Positions 32,217-36,201 of a DNA stretch of 36,201 nucleotides are shown piece after piece. A program made the translations under genes and the position numbers. Numbering within the stretch: position 1 is the stretch's first letter; each line of letters starts with the position of its first letter. The DNA comes from Susulua sp964536195 (GTDB lineage: Bacteria > Omnitrophota > Gorgyraeia > Duberdicusellales > 4484-171), in assembly GCA_964536195.1 (NCBI GenBank), contig CAZHVO010000005.1, positions 1-36,201 on the forward strand, read 5' to 3'. Under the pieces are notes generated by a model, which saw only the letters and a program-made list of their open reading frames with translations, did no database searches and was not told the origin of the DNA.

Positions 32217-33355
32217 AGAATCTAAAAATTATTGGCATTACCGGTACTAATGGTAAGACTACTACTGCTTTCCTTATTTATCACCTGCTTAAAAAAATGG
32301 GCCAGAAAGCTTCATTGATCGGTACAATAAAATATATTATTGGGCCAAAGACATACAAAGCAAAGCTTACCACCCCCGGCTTTATTGACCTTGGTAAGAT
32401 TTTAAAAAAAATCAAAGATACCGACAGTAATTTTGTGGTTATTGAGGTCTCTTCTCACGGCCTCATCCAGGGCAGAGTTAAAGGTTTAAAATTTTCCCGC
32501 TGTCTATTCACTAACTTAAGCCGAGATCATCTTGATTACCATAAGACAATGAAAAGTTATTTTAATGCCAAGAGAAAGCTATTCTTCCCCCAAAGCTGCG
32601 CAATTTCACTTATAAATACAGACAATTATTATGGGAAGAAGATATTTAGAGGATTGAGGAGAGCTTTGGGTTTTGGAATTGATTCCTCAGCTGATTTTAG
32701 AGCCGAAAACATAGTTCTCGGAAAAGGCGGTTCCTACTTTGAAATAACTTCCTCTGGAAAACGCTATTTTCTTAAGACTCATCTCTGCGGAAGGTACAAT
32801 GTTTTAAATATTTTAGGGGCAGTAGGTCTAGTCTCAACTCTCGGTTTCCCTCTCTCTGAGGTCGTAAGAGCAGTAAATAGTTTTAAACCGCCAAAAGGGA
32901 GGCTAGAGCCAGTAGCCTCTAGTGTATTTATTGACTATGCCCATACTCCTGATGCTTTAACTAATGCCTTAGGAAGTCTTCGTGAAGCCGGTTTTGAGAA
33001 TATTATCTGCATTTTTGGTTGCGGAGGAGATAGGGATAGAGGTAAGCGCCGGATCATGGGGCGAATTGCTTCCCAGAAGGCAGATTTTACCTTTATTACC
33101 TCAGATAATCCTCGTAGTGAGGAACCTTTGGCGATTTGTTCCCAGATAGAGAAAGGTTTTAGCAAGAAGAATTATTTAGTTGTCCCAGACAGGTATAGAG
33201 CGATTCAGAAGGGAATAAAACTTTTTCGCAAAAGTAAGGGAAATAATTCTTGTCTTTTGATAGCCGGAAAAGGTCATGAGGATTATCAAATCATCAAAGA
33301 TAAAAGAATACCCTTTAGTGACGATAAGATAGTGAAACAACTTCTAAAAAGATGA
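32213..33355 (+). CDS. murE: UDP-MurNAc-tripeptide ligase MurE, lacking the N-terminal domain
   Basis: 380 residues against about 490 in usual MurE. It starts (TTG, ggagcagg upstream) almost at the P-loop GTNGKTTT (residues 11-18), which lies near residue 110 in standard MurE. The N-terminal UDP-binding domain is therefore absent, and no remnant is visible upstream because ftsI fills that space. The rest is normal: TTPGFIDL, EVSSHGLIQGRV, the carbamylated-Lys region (AKRKLFF), GRYNVLNILGA, DYAHTPDAL and the DNPR motif (about 297-300) that marks meso-diaminopimelate specificity. The overlap with ftsI and murF is 4 bases each. Confidence 0.88.
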   Translation: MKNLKIIGITGTNGKTTTAFLIYHLLKKMGQKASLIGTIKYIIGPKTYKAKLTTPGFIDLGKILKKIKDTDSNFVVIEVSSHGLIQGRVKGLKFSRCLFTNLSRDHLDYHKTMKSYFNAKRKLFFPQSCAISLINTDNYYGKKIFRGLRRALGFGIDSSADFRAENIVLGKGGSYFEITSSGKRYFLKTHLCGRYNVLNILGAVGLVSTLGFPLSEVVRAVNSFKPPKGRLEPVASSVFIDYAHTPDALTNALGSLREAGFENIICIFGCGGDRDRGKRRIMGRIASQKADFTFITSDNPRSEEPLAICSQIEKGFSKKNYLVVPDRYRAIQKGIKLFRKSKGNNSCLLIAGKGHEDYQIIKDKRIPFSDDKIVKQLLKR

Positions 33356-34767
33356 TTATTTCAGATTTTAAAGTCTTAGAGAAAATTTTAAAACCCGAGA
33401 AGATCTATAATCTTTACCATTTCAAGCCTTTAAAGGGCTTTTCGCTTGATTCCCGTTCAATAGCTAGGAATGAGGCCTTTGTAGCTATTAAGGGAAAACA
33501 TCACGATGGACATTTTTTTATTAAGAAAGCCATAGCTAAGGGAGCCAGCTTTATTGTAGCCGAAGAATACATAGCTACTAAGCCTAAAGTTCCTTTTTTC
33601 ATAGTCGAAAATAGTTATCAGGCCTTAAGGTCGATTGCTACTTATATCCGTAAGAAGAAAAATCCTTTTGTCTTTGGCATTACTGGTTCTCTGGGTAAAA
33701 CTACTACCAAAGAGGTGCTTAGCTTTCTTCTTGGGCCTCACTTTAAAGTTTTAAAGAATAAAGGTACAGAGAATAATCTCCTAGGAGTAGTAAAGACTTG
33801 TTTTTCGCTTAGGGATGAAGAGATAATGATTTTGGAATTAGGAACCAGCATGAAAGGAGAGATAGAGGCTTTAGCGGGAATCGCTACACCTGATGTAGGG
33901 ATAATTACCTTTGTAAAACCAGTTCACTTAGAGGGGTTAGGGAGTTTAAGGGGGGTTTTTAACGAGAAGGCCTCCCTTCTCAAAGTTAATCCCAAGATGA
34001 AGGCTATTTTAAACCGAGATGATCCTTATTTATCTAAGATAGGCCGGTCTAATAAAATTTACCCCGTTAGAAGTATCAAGCTCAAAGGAAGGAAGATCAA
34101 AACTTCTAACGGGGTTTATTGGTTTGGTAGGGAGAAAAACAACCACCTCTTTGCCCGGTTAATAGGTAGGCACAGAGGAGTTTCTACTTTTCTTATTCAA
34201 GGCAAGTATGAACTAAGCCTTCCTTCCTATTGTGAGGGGTTTATTAGTAATGTTTTAGCAGCCATACTAGGAGCAAAGATTCTTGGTCTCCCTTTAAAGG
34301 AATTGGTTGAGAGGATTAGGGACTATAGGAATTTCCTACCTTTAAGAATGCAAGCCGAAAAACATAAAGGATTTTCCATTTTAAATGATGCTTATAATGC
34401 TAACCCTCATTCTTTGCAGATGGCCTTTAAGGGTCTGGCCGACTACCCTCTAAAGAAGATTGCAGTTATCGGCGATATGCTGGAATTGGGTGAGAAGAGC
34501 AGATATTACCATGAGCTCCTGGCCTCACAGATAAAGAGAGGTAAGTTTGACTACTGCCTTACCTTAGGGGAGCATACTCAGTATTTGGTCAGGAAGCTTA
34601 AAGGTTTGGGATACGGAAAAGCCTTTCATTTTCTTTCTCATAAGGCTATTGCCCAATTCATTAATAAGAAGATTGGCCTAAGCCCTAAAGATAAGAAAAG
34701 ATATTTGATTTTTCTTAAGGGTTCGCGTAAGATGGAGTTGGAGAAAGTAATCAAGTACCTGAGATGA
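33352..34767 (+). CDS. murF: UDP-MurNAc-tripeptide--D-Ala-D-Ala ligase MurF
   Basis: 471 residues, full length. The N-terminal UDP-binding domain has FSLDSRSIARNEAFVAIKG. The ATP domain has the P-loop GSLGKTTTKE (about 112), KNKGTENNLLG, ELGTSMKGEIEALA and LNDAYNANPHS; the C-terminal domain has AVIGDMLELGEKS. It adds D-Ala-D-Ala in the cytoplasm. In contrast to MurE, it keeps its N-terminal domain. It overlaps both neighbours by 4 bases (ATGA). Confidence 0.95.
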   Translation: MIISDFKVLEKILKPEKIYNLYHFKPLKGFSLDSRSIARNEAFVAIKGKHHDGHFFIKKAIAKGASFIVAEEYIATKPKVPFFIVENSYQALRSIATYIRKKKNPFVFGITGSLGKTTTKEVLSFLLGPHFKVLKNKGTENNLLGVVKTCFSLRDEEIMILELGTSMKGEIEALAGIATPDVGIITFVKPVHLEGLGSLRGVFNEKASLLKVNPKMKAILNRDDPYLSKIGRSNKIYPVRSIKLKGRKIKTSNGVYWFGREKNNHLFARLIGRHRGVSTFLIQGKYELSLPSYCEGFISNVLAAILGAKILGLPLKELVERIRDYRNFLPLRMQAEKHKGFSILNDAYNANPHSLQMAFKGLADYPLKKIAVIGDMLELGEKSRYYHELLASQIKRGKFDYCLTLGEHTQYLVRKLKGLGYGKAFHFLSHKAIAQFINKKIGLSPKDKKRYLIFLKGSRKMELEKVIKYLR

Positions 34768-35846
34768 TTTATCACCTTCTTTACCCCCTAACTAAGCACT
34801 TTTTCGTCTTTAACCTCACGAAATACATTACTTTTCGTGGCGGTTGCGCTTTTGTCACTTCTTTTCTTATTGTAATGCTACTCTGGAAATTTACCGTAAG
34901 GAGGCTTAAATGCCTTAATATAACCGAAAAGGTAGATATGTATGGGCATATTCACCTAGAGGCTCTTAATGAGGATAAAAAGGGAACTCCTACCATGGGT
35001 GGTATCCTGATTCTGTTTGCAATTTTCTCAACCACTCTTATTTGGGCTAGGTGGGATAATTGTTTTATTTGGCTAGTTCTGATAGTAACGCTTCTTTTAG
35101 GTAGTTTAGGATTATATGATGATTTCCTAAAGGTCAAACGCGGGAAAGGCTTAAGTCGGAGTAGGAAACTACTTTGGCAGAGTTTGATTGGAATATTACT
35201 GGGGATATTGGTTGCAGTTAATAAGAATTTTACCACTACCTGGAGTTTTCCTTTTTTCAAGAGACTAATAGTTGATGTCGGTTATTTTTATATCTTTTGG
35301 GCTGCGCTTATGGTTGTAGCTACTTCTAATGCTGTTAATTTTACTGACGGTCTTGATGGTTTAGCTATTGGTGCTCTAATCAGCAATGCCTTGATCTTTG
35401 GCCTTTTAAGTTATATTGTTGGACACATGAAGTTTGCTAATTACCTCTTTATTCCCTACGTAAGCGGGGCCGGAGAACTGACTATATTTTGTTTTTCCTT
35501 AATTGGCGCAGGATTAGCTTTCTTGTGGTTTAACTCCTATCCGGCTGAGGTTTTCATGGGAGATGTCGGAGCTTTGGCTTTGGGTGGGGCCATTGGCACA
35601 ATAGCCTTATTAATAAAACAAGAGTTCCTTCTTTTCATAAGTGGAGGATTGTTTGTAATTGAGGCCTTAAGTGTTATTTTACAGATGTTATCTGTAAAAT
35701 TTAGAGGCAAGAGGCTATTTAAAGCCGCCCCCTTACATCACCACTTTCAAGTAAAGGGCTGGAAAGAACCCAAAATAATTATTCGTTTTTGGATTATCTC
35801 GATTATCTGCGCAGTTTTAAGCCTACTCACCCTTAAGTTACGATGA
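34764..35846 (+). CDS. mraY: Phospho-MurNAc-pentapeptide translocase MraY
   Basis: 360 residues with about ten membrane helices. The motifs KKGTPTMGG, GLYDDFLKV, NAVNFTDGLDGLAIG, FMGDVGALALGG and the final PLHHHFQVKGW are all present, including the Asp residues for Mg-dependent transfer. It makes lipid I at the inner membrane. It overlaps murF and murD by 4 bases each. Confidence 0.97.
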   Translation: MIYHLLYPLTKHFFVFNLTKYITFRGGCAFVTSFLIVMLLWKFTVRRLKCLNITEKVDMYGHIHLEALNEDKKGTPTMGGILILFAIFSTTLIWARWDNCFIWLVLIVTLLLGSLGLYDDFLKVKRGKGLSRSRKLLWQSLIGILLGILVAVNKNFTTTWSFPFFKRLIVDVGYFYIFWAALMVVATSNAVNFTDGLDGLAIGALISNALIFGLLSYIVGHMKFANYLFIPYVSGAGELTIFCFSLIGAGLAFLWFNSYPAEVFMGDVGALALGGAIGTIALLIKQEFLLFISGGLFVIEALSVILQMLSVKFRGKRLFKAAPLHHHFQVKGWKEPKIIIRFWIISIICAVLSLLTLKLR

Positions 35847-36201
35847 GAATTGACGATTTTAAGAAGATTTGCGTTGTCGGCTGGGGTCGGAGTGGAATTT
35901 CTCTGACTAATCTGCTCCTGAGTTTAGGTAAAGAGGTTAAGGTCAGTGAGGTAGCAGAGGATAAGACTTTTCCTTCTCAACTGATCAATGACTTTACTGA
36001 CAAAGGGGTAGAGTTTGAATTCGCAGGGCATAGTAAGGAGTTTATTAAAGATACTCAATTGCTAATTTTAAGTCCCGGCGTAGACTTAAGTTCTTCTCCG
36101 ATAAAACAAATAGCTCAGGCTTATAACATACCTTGTGTTGGAGAGATAGAATTTTCTTCTTGGTTAACTAAGAGTAAGATTATAGCTATTACTGGCACTA
36201 A
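35843..36201 (+). CDS. murD: UDP-MurNAc-L-Ala--D-Glu ligase MurD, 3' end outside window
   Basis: The first 119 codons are visible. The N-terminal Rossmann-like domain has VVGWGRSGISL and LILSPGVDLSS, typical of MurD. The sequence stops at the edge in IIAITGT, the beginning of the P-loop. It adds D-Glu to UDP-MurNAc-L-Ala. The start overlaps the mraY stop (ATGA). Order mraY-murD is the common dcw arrangement. Confidence 0.93.
   Translation, partial: MRIDDFKKICVVGWGRSGISLTNLLLSLGKEVKVSEVAEDKTFPSQLINDFTDKGVEFEFAGHSKEFIKDTQLLILSPGVDLSSSPIKQIAQAYNIPCVGEIEFSSWLTKSKIIAITGT

Overview
The window looks like a metagenome-assembled contig from an uncultured bacterium with a two-membrane envelope. It carries a type II secretion/pseudopilus operon, a division and cell-wall (dcw) cluster with meso-diaminopimelate chemistry, and a divergent F-type ATPase. 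The combination of a giant Ig-like surface protein, an actin-like GspL/PilM, REP-associated transposase scars and a moderately AT-rich genome fits the PVC side of the tree, possibly Candidatus Omnitrophota. That placement is inference. Nearly everything is on the + strand. The only clear minus-strand gene is a transposase.

Left part (1-9446): the 3' end of a giant Ig-repeat surface protein, a signal-peptide/one-TM membrane protein, then an F-ATPase c subunit (atpE) bracketed by two copies of a REP-like repeat. A RAYT-type HUH transposase element follows. A well-formed promoter then starts a short unit with a secreted gluzincin-type peptidase and a receiver-GGDEF protein whose receiver lacks the phospho-accepting Asp.

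Middle (9468-22423): a fused b/delta subunit, alpha, gamma and beta of an F-ATPase lead straight into gspE. The epsilon subunit (atpC, N-terminal domain only) lies between gspE and gspF, so the ATPase and secretion operons are interleaved. GspF, pseudopilins G, I, J and K, a GspL-like (PilM-PilN type) protein, a GspM/PilO-like protein and a possible lipoprotein follow in a tight run. No a subunit (atpB), GspD, GspC or GspH is visible.

Right-middle (22411-28256): an MBL-fold hydrolase, a XerD-like recombinase and a CCA tRNA nucleotidyltransferase gene broken by an assembly gap next to undeleted Illumina adapter sequence. Then a strong promoter embedded between perfect 12-bp inverted repeats, and rbfA-nrnA-truB-ribF.

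Right (28302-36201): a sigma70-like promoter, MraZ-type repeats and the dcw cluster mraZ - small unknown ORF - rsmH - ftsL-like - ftsI - murE - murF - mraY - murD (cut by the window edge). MurE starts directly at its ATP-binding domain and lacks the usual N-terminal domain. The genes from ftsI to murD overlap by 4 bases each, as expected for coupled translation.

The most unusual feature is the F-ATPase/T2SS interleaving next to a large surface protein and a c-di-GMP synthase. It may be chance operon fusion, or a co-regulated envelope machine.
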